Below, piece by piece: positions 11,615-22,570 of a DNA stretch of 64,000 nucleotides. The stretch is from Trichosphaerium sp. ATCC 40318 (lineage: Eukaryota; Discosea; Flabellinia; Trichosidae). Each line of letters opens with the position of its first letter. Position 1 is the stretch's first letter. The notes beneath the pieces are model-generated. The model was not told where the DNA came from, ran no database searches, and saw nothing but the letters and a program-made list of their open reading frames with translations. The DNA is taken from contig JALMLS010000279.1 of NCBI GenBank assembly GCA_038496445.1, forward strand, positions 84,903-148,902, in the 5' to 3' direction. A program made the translations under genes and the position numbers.

Positions 11615-14600
11615 ATGAGCTTCATCTCCGTCGCTTTGCTATTCGTATCCTGTATCTTTACCAGTGTTATGCTAGCGGATCAAACTAGCCACAAGCTGAC
11701 AGCAAAAGAGTTTGTGTTCTCTTATCAAAATCTTCGAACCAAACGTGCTGTTGAGTCCAGGTATGTGGTTCCAGGCTTGTAAGGAGGTTGATGGTTTTTT
11801 AGTGATGTATTGGAGATATCCGACGTGAGATATGGTCTAAAGGACATTACACTGTTTCTTAAACGCTCTATGAAAAGTAACCCAGGTACACAGTTTTCTT
11901 TTGATTGTAATTTTATTTTTCCGGCGCTGACGGAATAGTCTATGTAAAAGGAGACCGGGTAAACACTACTAAGGCCAAAGCTGCTATATTTACTGGCCAT
12001 ATCATTGGAGACTCTGATAGTATAGTGGTACGCTCGTTTTCCTGTCGTTTCAGGCCAAAACACGTGTACATTGTGGGTTGACCCTACATTTTTTTAACAC
12101 TGCCTGTTTTATAGGAGATTGTGAAGTGCAGGTTTTAGTTTTTTTTTTTAAAGTGTGTACTAACTATAAATAGGTTGTCCTACTGCGAGACTCTAAGATC
12201 ATGGGTATGGTTCATCTATCGGATGGCGAGGATCATTCTCTTACTTTTAACGAAACATTGTATCTCGTACCTATTGTGTACAATGTGTCACGCGATCACC
12301 CAAAGCATCTCAACAGCTGTGCTACGCATGTTGACAACAAATCCGCTTGGCGAGGATACAAACGAAGTGTCCAGGCCACCAAACGCTCGTTGATTCCAAC
12401 TTGTTCTACAAATGGGGTTTCAAACTTCAACGGAAAACAGTACAACCTTCGACTAGCCATAGAATCAAATCCAGCTTATTTGGCTCGGTTTGCGTCTTCA
12501 ACTGAAGCATCAGACTATATGGATCTTGTTGTAGCTACGGTACGATTTACTGCGCTTAAGGTTGTGATTTCTAACTCCTTTCGCACAGGTTTCAGCTATC
12601 TACCTGCGTGACTTTTATGCCACTGTAGATCTTGTGATACACAATCTAGACAGTCCTCACGGGGAAGACAGAGATGTAATGAAAACTCATTATCTTGCAA
12701 ATCCACCTACACAAGACTATGACTTTGGTATTGCGGTACGGGGTGGAAGCGGTGGTGGCTATGCAACAGTTGGTAAGTAATTTTACACGGTATATTTGAA
12801 AAGAATTACTAAAACATCAAAAAAGGAGGTCTGTGTTTGACTAACAAACAGTTTGGACATGTCGGATTTGCGACAACTTATGCAACCTCTGCTTACAATG
12901 CAAAACATGACATTTACATTCTTGGACACGAGGTACTTTCAAAATCCAATTACCACAAAATTCACTACAGTTGGCTAACATTTTGTTAGATCGGTCATCT
13001 TATTGGTTCTCAACACACATTCCATTCTGATTATACTCCTAAAATAGATGATTGCGATTATAATGGTATCAACCCTGCACCCGCTGATGGAGGTATAGTG
13101 TTTTTGTGTTTGTTTGTTGCTGCTTACAAATGTTTACTTGCTTTAGGTACAATTATGAGTTACTGTCATACTACAGGCTATCATAACATCAACTTGTACA
13201 TGGGAAAAGTTGGAGCATTTGGTTACCAGCACGTGCAAACTTGATTACTTGTCTAAATACTAACACGTTTTTTCTCTAAAAATAGGAGCGAAAGAGTAAA
13301 TCAATTCATTCGTGATTATCTTGAAGACAAAGAAACATGTGCCAACCTAGCTTCCGAACCTTATGTAGTACGGTCAAATATCATTACTCGTGCCTTTTCT
13401 AAATCAACAATCGTAGGCACCGACACCTACCCTCCCTACTTTGTCAGGATCTGTTCCAGGAAGAATTGATGCAATTGAGTTTGTGGCGTTTTCAGATACA
13501 ACTCTCGGTTCACAAAGTACGAATTAACCAATTTATAAATGAATTTACAACCTTTGCATACACAGCTTCTTTGTCAGTCTGCTAGCGAGGAAACACTTAA
13601 TTTTGTTCTTTAAATTTTTTAACAACGTTTTCTTCTAGGATCCACATTTGGAGATTTGTGTTGTAAACAAGACTATTATCAAGAATTTAAGTCTTCACAA
13701 TACCTTCCAGATATTATACCAAGAGATGCTAATGGAGATTGCGCTATTGGGAACATAGAGGCAAACGAATATATCGAGTACAATGTAGATTTTGGTGAAT
13801 CAAGCCAATATACATTCGAGTTGTCCTATGCGCGAGGCGACTCATGTGATACATCTGTTACAATAATTGTAGATGGAGTAGAACTGGAAACACTAAACGC
13901 TCCAAGTACTGGAGATTGGAACACGTACAGCACAGTATCTGTACATCTCGGAAATTACAAGATTGATGATGGCGAAAAAACTGTTAGACTTCTCTTTCCT
14001 GACGGCGGCTTGAACATTCAGTGGTTTGATATGCAAACAGCTGTACCCTTCCTAGAGACTATATCGGGTACTATACCTGGTCTTATTCGTGGTTCTGACT
14101 TTGTTGATTTCTTGGATGATACTCTTGGAGTACAAAGTACGTTTGTTGTGAGCATGTGAATCAATTTCGATGTTTTAAAGTGCACTTTTACTTTGTACTT
14201 ATCACACTTAACAGATTACCAACCCCAAGAGGATTATTGTGGCAAAAACCCGTACATTGACGCCAATAGAGCTACAACGAATCTCCCTGACTTATCCAAA
14301 AAAAATGCGGATGGATATTGTATCGTTCTAAGAATCAATGCAAATGAGTACATTACTTATCGAGTCCATGTTGATGCTCCAGGAGAATACGACTTTGAAA
14401 TCAAAATCTCTAGAGGTCAGCCAGGGTGGAAGAATTTCGAGATTCTTGTGGACGATGTGTCAGCGGGTGTATTCACTATGATCCCTAATCTTAGTTGGAG
14501 TACCTTCGTTACAAGAACATTTTCTCTTGATCATTATTTCACAGAAGGATTACATGACATCAAACTGCTTTTTCTGCAGAGTGGTACTATCAGCACTTTC

Positions 14601-15311
14601 TATTATCAATGGTTCGATATGCAACTAAGAGCGCCTTCTCTTCCTTTACACTCAGGAAACGCACCAGATCAAATACGAGCTGTTGACTTTGTTGGTTTCC
14701 TTGACGATTCCCTTGGTTCTGAAAGCACGTGATTTTTCATTTTTGTTCTGATCGGATGAACGGCCAACTATTACATTTTTACAACGATTTTTCATGATAG
14801 CGCCTCAAATTGCTTTTTGAATATTTAAAACTCTAGATGAATTGTCGATAGCTATTAACAATTCATCTATTTGATATTTACAAGATTTTAAACTAATAAC
14901 ATAATAGAGCCAATTGATGGAGACTTATGTGGCCGCGAGTACTATTACAACACATTTCATTTACATGCTAACCTACCTGATATTGTTCCAACAAACCTTG
15001 ACGCTGATGGTCTCTGTGCTATTGCTCACATAAATAATCTTGAATACGTAGAATATATTGTAAACACAGACACAGCAGGTGTATACACATTCGAATTGAA
15101 CTATGCCAGAGGGTTTTCGGGAAGTGTTACTGTGGACATAGTTGTTGATTCAGTAGCCATGGCAACATTTACTGTTTCTAGCACAGGTGGTTGGTATTCG
15201 TACACTACAAGTAGTATATCGCTTGGATCGCTTTCAGTAGGGGATCATAATATTAAGCTTGATTTTAACGCAGGGGTTAACTACAGATGGTTTAAGTTAG
15301 AACTAGTTTAG
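11615..15311 (+). CDS. Secreted metzincin metalloprotease with three CBM6-like modules, copy A
   Basis: Zinc endopeptidase predicted to be secreted. A signal peptide (MSFISVALLFVSCIFTSVMLA) is followed by a short pro-region. The catalytic domain carries the metzincin site HEIGHLIGSQHT, split by an intron after HE, and a Met-turn GTIMSYCH, both as in reprolysin/M12B-like enzymes. Three modules of about 150 residues follow, each opening with a PGxIxxxxFVxFxDxTLG linker and ending in a W/YRWF-type strand. Their layout (NANEYIxYxV, GxYxFE, L..G.H.IKLxF, QWFDMQ) matches CBM6 carbohydrate-binding sandwiches. Each module boundary has an intron in phase 1 after LGxQ/E. The donor before module 3 is GCACGTG, a GC-AG intron also found in copy B. 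No break is seen. It likely cuts glycosylated or wall-bound substrates. Module assignment is by pattern only. Confidence 0.88.
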
Positions 15312-15382
15312 AAACTGTTTATCTGAGGATTTTTTTACTTGCTTGATACACAGCTTGATGTTTGCGATCATGAATAAAAATG

Positions 15383-15955
15383 TAAAGAATTAACCACCTC
15401 AGGCAATCTCCAAAAGTTTTCTTCATAGTGGGTTTTTCTTCGTTCTTCCAGTAACTACAATGAACTCAATCAAAAATTCAATAAAATTCAGTTACACACT
15501 TCTTGAACAAACAGAAAGGAGCTACAGGTACATTAACAGCAGTTCACCTGCTTAAGTTTATCATCACAAATCACTTGCATGCTAAGCTTTTCATGAACTG
15601 AATCAAATGTACCTGCTGAACATGCAAGACGTACTGAGTTTCATACTGTTCTAATACACCAAACTTTGCAGCCTGAATAGTCTTATACGCAGTTGAAGCT
15701 GCAGCAACTGTGGTAACTTTGCAATCTTGGATGACAAATAGTGTTTTTCAACTGAAAACTTCGTATTGATGAAACCTTCGGGTGTGCCAAGAATCATAGT
15801 ATCCATATATTATAATAGAGTCCAATTGTTAATTAGATGTAAATTTGCACTCCGTGTATGTAATCCAAGCAAGTCATTCTCCTTGCATCAGATCAACCAT
15901 GTAATCACGTGTTGTATCACTTTGATCATTCCAAAGTTAAATTTATCAACACCAT
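15383..15955 (-). pseudogene. Acyl-CoA synthetase relic, C-terminal/middle fragments (copy A)
   Basis: Nucleotide similarity follows the intact synthetase (22571-24913) in four blocks: its positions about 22993-23250, 23513-23790 and 24045-24160 are all found here joined together, with the exons between them deleted. Remaining exon pieces carry indels, so no frame survives. The most recognisable stretch matches the [14 protein letters not shown] region. The relic lies directly behind metzincin A, as the intact gene lies behind metzincin B. Confidence 0.8.
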
Positions 15956-17178
15956 GATTTTGTACTAGTAAAAAGTAGAATAAATAGCGATCATTGGGTT
16001 GTTGAATAACTGCCAGTATGAGTTAAATTAGTGTTGTTAGTTTACATTTATACTATCCCTGCGCCTGGTGTTGTGAGTACCTGTTGAACAAAAAGAACAA
16101 TCGTAGACTGCTATGCAGCGCCTAGTTAAACTGTCTGTGGCTCCTTTTAATTCAAATTCCCTTCAGTCGAACAGGTACAAAATAATGTCTAGGAAGTGTC
16201 CATTCCTAAAATTACGTTTTATTAATCCAGTCTTTTACACATTGGTTGTAAACATTAGAAGTACCTTACATCACGAGACAACGCCAATACCCCTTTGTAG
16301 CTACTGCTTTAATTGTATGGAGCTGCTTAATATCCGAGTACTTGGAGATACGTTTTCTATGTAACAAAAACAAAAGTATCCTCCCTAGGTGAGGACACGG
16401 TATTTTTATTTGTTTTCATTCAGATGCACTTCCTAGGTAAGGCCGCTGGTTTTTGTTTTTGAGAATTCTTTTTTTTTTTTTGGGTACCAAGTAAGTTCTA
16501 TGTTCACCGATACTTTAAGATCACGGAAGCCGCTCATATATTTGTTACTTTTTTTTTTTTTTTTGGATTTTTTATTGGTTTTATAGACCGACCATTATGT
16601 GTCTACTTTCGTCAGCCACTACGAAAGGTTTAAGGGTTTTATGTGAGTCGCTTCGGTTAGTCAAACCGAAACTAGCTGTGGAGAACTACTTCCATCTGAT
16701 ATCTAGAATATTTTTGTTTCTTTTTATACCCATAAAAACTACACAAAAATAAATTGTGGTATTAATAGAAGCTTCTAGAAGGTTACTTCACTGAAATTTC
16801 TATTTTAATTACTCAAATATGGATAATGCACATTTCAAAACGCTCCCAAAGGCCTGTGATAGCTATTTACGCCCGTGGAAACCACATTGGACAAGTTTTG
16901 TATCTAAAAGCGTGCAACTAAACGAGAACTTCTTTTTTTAGATACTGTTTAGCAATTACTCAAATATGGATAACGCTCATTTGGAAAAACCACAAACCTT
17001 GTACTAGCTATTTTCATGTATTTAGAACTGTTTTGGCGGTATTTTATAAAAAATGTGGTGCTAGTGCAGGAAGAGGTAATCTTGAATCATAACATTTTAA
17101 TCTTCTTCATTTTTTGTAAAAAGTAAACTTAAAGCTTTGAACATTTATTTGTCTCCCAAGTTGCTTGTGGCCTAAATC
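15956..17178. other. Non-coding stretch unique to duplication copy A
   Basis: No coding signal is seen. It holds two long T runs (near 16469-16482 and 16547-16565), a short hairpin near 16650-16670 (TTCGGTT/AACCGAA arms), and a 20-bp direct repeat at 16807-16826 and 16954-16973. Copy B has no equivalent, so this is either inserted DNA or DNA lost from copy B. Confidence 0.5.
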
Positions 17179-17985
17179 TCAAACAGAGAGAATAACCATA
17201 GCTAACACAAGTACTACATCAAAAAATACACGTGAAGTGCTACTTGGAGGCGAAGTCGGCGCGACAGTAGGTGCAACAGTTGCTGCAATGGATGGATTTT
17301 GAGTGGATGTTGGTGTTGCAGTAGTAGGAGAATTGGTGTTAGGATTGGTAGGAGACTCAGTTGTAGGGGGAGGAACAATACTTGGGTTTGGATACAAAGC
17401 CATATCATAGACGCCAACAGTAACGTTGTTTTCCAAAATGGGTGAAAACACAAATAGTCCGATGTTGAAAACTATAACTGATGAGTTATCACATACAATG
17501 AGCAGAATTTCATCATCCAAGGTTGACAATCCTAGACAACATAATTAACATCCGATGGCTCACGATGCATAATCTAGCTTGAGAACTGAGTTGTTTACCT
17601 GTAGGTTGTGTACAAAAATCTGGCATTGATTCAGTTCTTGTTGTTTCACAATTCACAATGAGATTATCTTGAGGAATCGAAGCTTACATGATCATACCAG
17701 AGGTACCAATACGATACAAAAAAGTACCGACGACAGCAGCTTAAACAAGAGTGAGTACAAAACTTTGTTTACATGTGCTTATAGCGTTCGTACCGTGCTG
17801 TGTGTCAGAATGCCTGTGACAATATCATGACATCTCTTTGTTACATTACAAGTATCGACATCAAGTTCAGCAAGGCCAATGTTCGTATTTGCGGATGACA
17901 TTTCACCCCATATGAACAACTTTCCGGAAATGGGATCAACACTCAATGAAGTGTATGCGCTTACATCACATTCCTTCAACTAAAA
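17179..17985 (-). pseudogene. 3' part of a GPI-type surface protein gene, probably truncated
   Basis: Read on the minus strand, an exon (LKECDVSAYTSLSVDP...) with a beta-propeller-like rhythm is followed by a second (AVVGTFLYRIGTSGMIM) and a last exon (17179-17529). The last exon carries a Thr/Pro/Ser stalk (PPPTTESPTNPNTNSPTT...) and ends in a hydrophobic tail, FFDVVLVLAMVILSV*, typical of a GPI-attachment signal. A stop interrupts the middle exon (ATGTAAGC) unless an unusually short intron removes it. No signal peptide or start is found upstream before the synthetase fragment at 18255. I infer a 5'-truncated gene lodged in duplication copy A. Its tail resembles that of the YHYH protein at 51456-52766. 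Confidence 0.5.
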
Positions 17986-18254
17986 ACGCTTGGTAAGTAA
18001 CAGTGTGCCAACATTTAGAATAACCACTTTCTATGGTTTGGGTTACAATCTTGTGAAAAGTTGTTACATTTTAATAATGACAACAATAGGTGGTAAGGTA
18101 CGCCAAATTAAAACGTTACATAAGTTTTCAGTGTTTTCTCGCCATCTCACGGATTCCCGTTAAATCTAGGAGCGTTAGCTGAATATCTTCTTCACGTTAC
18201 AAAAGATTGCGCTCTCGAACAATCGGCCAGCTGAAATTCAGACAACTCGTTCAA

Positions 18255-18545
18255 ATTGTCGTATGGACAGAAATACGCGATTTGTTGGTTACTATCACAA
18301 GGACGTGAAGCAACAGACACCACTTAAAAGCGTTTAGAAAATGAACATTCTTAAGAAGTAGAGGATGTGTTTTACCGTCTGTAGTGTAGTTTTGTATTAA
18401 TTTTGTAGCAGTTAGGTTTGCTTTAGTAATTCGTACTGAAGTCTCTTTTTTGCAACGTTTCGTTACATGTTGGATACAGTTCCGACACTCAATGACGGGT
18501 TTTTTGGTATTGCTATTCCGTCATTTAAGTTTTTTGAAACAGACG
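18255..18545 (-). pseudogene. Acyl-CoA synthetase relic, 5' fragment (copy A)
   Basis: Closely matches the first exon/intron region of the intact synthetase (about 24675-24970), including the GAAAATGAACATTCTTAAG and GGATGTGTTTTACCGTC stretches. The presequence ATG region is altered and no open frame remains. Together with 15383-15955 it brackets about 2.3 kb of unrelated DNA, showing that the copy A synthetase was broken apart. Confidence 0.75.
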
Positions 18546-18680
18546 GGAGCAATACACAAAATAATTCAACTTTCACCTAAATGTTCACCTGTCACGTTTC
18601 ACCAATAGTCACTTCCATCACCATTCATAGTTTTTCTGTGTGTTCGGTTTCAGCCATTTGTTTTTGTTACGAAGCACACA

Positions 18681-21600
18681 ATGAGCTTCACCTCGGTAGC
18701 TTTGTTATTCCTATTATGTATCTTCACCAGCGTTATGCTAGCGGATCAAACTAGGCTCAAGCTGACAGCAAAAGAATTCGTTTTTAATCATCGAAACAAA
18801 CGTAATGTTGATAATAGGCATGTTTCGGTGGGGCGCGGTTCAAGACATTATGAGGAGGTTAATATCTTTTTAGCGCTATCTTGGAGGTCTATGGCGTTCG
18901 GCATGGTACAAAGGATATTACACTGCTTCTTAAACGCTCTAAGCAAAGTAAACCAGCAGGTACTCACACTTTTCTTTTGATTGTATTTTTGTTGTTCCGG
19001 CGCTGACGGAATAGTCTATGTAAAAGGAGAGAAGGTAAACGCCACGAAGAATCACGCTTCTATATTTACTGGCCATATCACTGGAGACTCTGATAGTATA
19101 GTAGTACGCTTGTTTTCCTTTCGTATTAGGCATAATTTGATGAAAAAACACAACAAAACACGTGGGTGGACAAAGTTGACCCTATTTTCAACATTCATGG
19201 GATTGAAGTGTAGTTTTTAAGGGTTTTTAAGTGTACACTAACTATAGCTAGGTTGTCCTACTGAGAGACGCTAAGATCATGGGCATGGTTCATCTATCCA
19301 ATGGCGAGGATCATTCTCTTACCTTTAACGAAACATTGTATCTCGTACCTATTGTGTACAATGTATCACGCGATCACCCAAAGCATCTCAACAGCTGTGA
19401 TACGCATGAAAACAACAACAAATCCGCTTGGCGAGGTTTCAAACGAAGTGTCCAGACCACCAAACGCTCGTTGATTCCAACTTGTTCTACAAATGGAATA
19501 TCAAACTTCAACGGAAAACAGTACAACCTCCGACTAGCCATAGAATCAAATCCAGCTTATTTGGCTCTTTTTTCATCTTCAACTGAAGCATCAGACTATA
19601 TGGATCTTGTTGTAGCTACGGTACGATTTATACAGTGCTTAAGATTGTGATTTCTAACTCCTTTCGCACAGGTTTCAGCTATCTACCTGCGTGACTTTTA
19701 TGCCACTGTAGATCTTGTAATACACAATCTAAACAGTCCTCATGGTGAAGACGACAAAGTAATGAAAACTCACTATGAGGCAAATCCACCTTCACAATCT
19801 TATGACTTTGGTATTGCGGTACGGGGTGGAAGCGGTGGTGGTTATGCAACAGTTGGTAAGTAATTTTACGCGGTATTTGAAAAGAATTACTAAAGCTTCA
19901 AAAAAGGAGGTCTGTGTAACAGTAACAAATTTGGATATGTCAAAGTTGCCACAACTTACGGAACTTCTGCTTACAATGCAAAACATGATATTTACATTCT
20001 TGGACACGAGGTACTTTCATTGTCACAAAATTCGTTACAGTTGGCTAACATTTTGTTAGATCGGTCATCTTATTGGTTCTCAACACACATTCCATTCTGA
20101 TTATACCCCTAAAATAGACGATTGCGATGATGATGGTATCAACCCTGCACCTGCTGATGGAGGTATGTACTATTGGGATATCGTTGTTTACAAATGTTTA
20201 CTTGCTTTAGGTACAATTATGAGTTACTGTCATACTACAGGCTATCATAACATCAACTTGTACATGGGAAAAGTTGGAGCATTTGGATACCAGCACGTGC
20301 AAACTTGATTACTTTTATTTGTCTTAATTACTAACACGTTTTTTCTCTAAACATAGGAGCGAAAGAGTAAATCAATTCATTCGTGATTATCTTGAAGACA
20401 AAGAAACATGTGCCAACCTAGCTTCCGTACCTTATGTAGTACGGTCAAATATCATTACTCATGCGTTTCTAAATCAACAATCGTAGGCACCAACACCTAC
20501 TCTCCCTACTTTGTCAGGATCTGTTCCAGGAAGAATTGATGCTCTTGAGTTTGTTGCGTTCTCTGATACAACTCTTGGTTCGCAGAGTACGCCCTATTAG
20601 CTTTTAAAACTGTTATTCAATTACATGATGCTGTATTCATCGCTATTGCTTCGAAATTCATTTATCTCGTTTAACGGAGCTTCTTCCAGGATCCACATTT
20701 GGAGATCTGTGTTGTAAACAAGACTATTACCAAGAATTTAAGTCTTCACAATACCTTCCAGATATTATACCAAGAGATGCTAATGGAGATTGCGCTATTG
20801 GGAACATAGAGGCAAACGAATATATCGAGTACAATGTAGATTTTGGTGAATCAAGTCAATACTCGTTTGAGTTGTCCTATGCGCGAGGCGACTCATGTGA
20901 TACATCTGTTACAATTATCGTGGATGGAGTAGAACTAGAAACACTAAACGCTCCAAGTACTGGAGATTGGAACACGTACAGCACAGTATCTGTACATCTC
21001 GGAAATTACAAGATTGATGATGGCGAAAAAACTGTTAGACTGCTCTTTCCTGACGGCGGTTTGAACATTCAGTGGTTTGATATGCAAACAGCTGTACCCT
21101 TCCTAGAGACTATATCAGGAAGTATACCTGGTCTTATTCGTGGTTCTGACTTTGTTGACTTCTTGGATGATACTCTTGGAGTACAAAGTACGTTTGTTGT
21201 GAGCATGTGAATCAATTTCGATGTTGTTCAATTTTAAAGTGCACTTTTACTTTTGTACTTATCACTTAACAGATTACCAACCCCAAGAGGATTATTGTGG
21301 CAAAAACCCGTACTTTGACGCCAATAGAGATACAACGAATCTCCCTGACTTAGCCAAAAAAAATGCGGATGGATATTGCACAGTGCAAAGAATCAATGCA
21401 AATGAGTACATTACTTATCGAGTCCATGTTAATGCTCCAGGAGAATACGACTTTGAAATTAAAATCTCAAGAGGTCAGCCAGGATGGAAGGATTTCGAGG
21501 TTCTTGTGGACGATGTGTCAGCAGGTGTATTCACTATGATCCCTAATGGAAGTTGGACTACGTTCGTTACAAGAACATTTTCTCTTGATCATTATTTCAC

Positions 21601-22406
21601 AGAAGGATTACATGACATCAAACTGCTTTTTTTAGAGAGTGGTACTGTTAGCACTTTCTATTATCAATGGTTTGATATGCAACTAAGAGCGCCTTCTCTT
21701 CCTTTACACTCAGGAAACGCACCAGATCAAATACGAGCTGTTGACTTTGTTGGTTTCCTTGACGATTCCCTTGGTTCACAAAGCACGTGTTTTTTAAAAG
21801 AACTGAATTTATGTCTTTTCAAGTGATGATATTTCTTTGATACAAATCCAACGCACCACCTTTTTTGTTTTTGAACTTGACACTTTTTTACGATAACTTG
21901 TCTTGAAAACAACATTATCAAACACATTCCGTAAGATACTCGCTAGAATTTAAATTAATTATAACGTTATTCACAAGATTTTAAAAACTAATGACATTAT
22001 AGAGCCAATTGATGAAGACTTATGTGGCCGCGAGTACTATTACAACACATTTCATTTACATGCGAACCTACCTGATATTGTTCCAACAAACCTTGATGCT
22101 GATGGTCTCTGTGCTATTGCTCACATAAACAACCTTGAATACGTAGAATATATTGTAAACACAGACACAGCAGGTGTATACACATTCGAATTGAACTATG
22201 CCAGAGGGATATCGGGAAGTGATACTGTGGACATAGTTGTTGATTCAGTAACCATGGCAACATTTACTGTTTCTGGAACAGGTGGTTGGTATTCGTACAC
22301 TACAAGTAGTATATCGCTTGGGTCTCTTTCAGTAGGGGATCATGATATTAAGCTTGAGTTTAATGGAAGACTTAACTACAGATGGTTCAAGTTAGAACTA
22401 GTTTAA
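18681..22406 (+). CDS. Secreted metzincin metalloprotease with three CBM6-like modules, copy B
   Basis: Paralogue of the gene at 11615-15311 with the same exon order: signal peptide MSFTSVALLFLLCIFTSVMLA, pro-region (DITLLLKRSKQSKP), catalytic HEIGHLIGSQHT and GTIMSYCH, then three CBM6-like modules ending ...YRWFKLELV*. All exons are open. Differences from copy A include a GC donor in the first intron (AG|GCATGT where copy A has AG|GTATGT), a few substitutions around the insert after GGLC, and a DNDD-type change near the zinc site (IDDCDDDGI). The upstream motif reads CACGTT instead of CACGTG and the promoter repeat unit is single. These differences could mean different expression; the proteins should have the same activity. 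It is followed by the intact synthetase on the opposite strand, about 165 bp away. Confidence 0.88.
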
Positions 22407-22570
22407 AAAACTGTTCATCTGAGGATTTGGTTCAACGTTTTTTTTGATATTTGATGGCTTGTTAACATGTTTGTTTTGATAAAGAATAAATATGTCATCA
22501 TTTGAAGAAATTAATAGTTTACTCAGTATTTTGCGTTACATACAATTTTTATCAGGGTTAATGTTTTTAT

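Larger units (their letters stand above)
11480..18545. repeat. Tandem duplication, copy A (metzincin plus decayed acyl-CoA synthetase)
   Basis: The promoter, the metzincin gene and fragments of the neighbouring acyl-CoA synthetase match 18586-24970 in the same order and orientation. Copy A also contains a stretch with no counterpart in copy B (about 15960-18250) and lacks most synthetase exons. Boundaries were judged by eye from where similarity stops. Confidence 0.85.
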
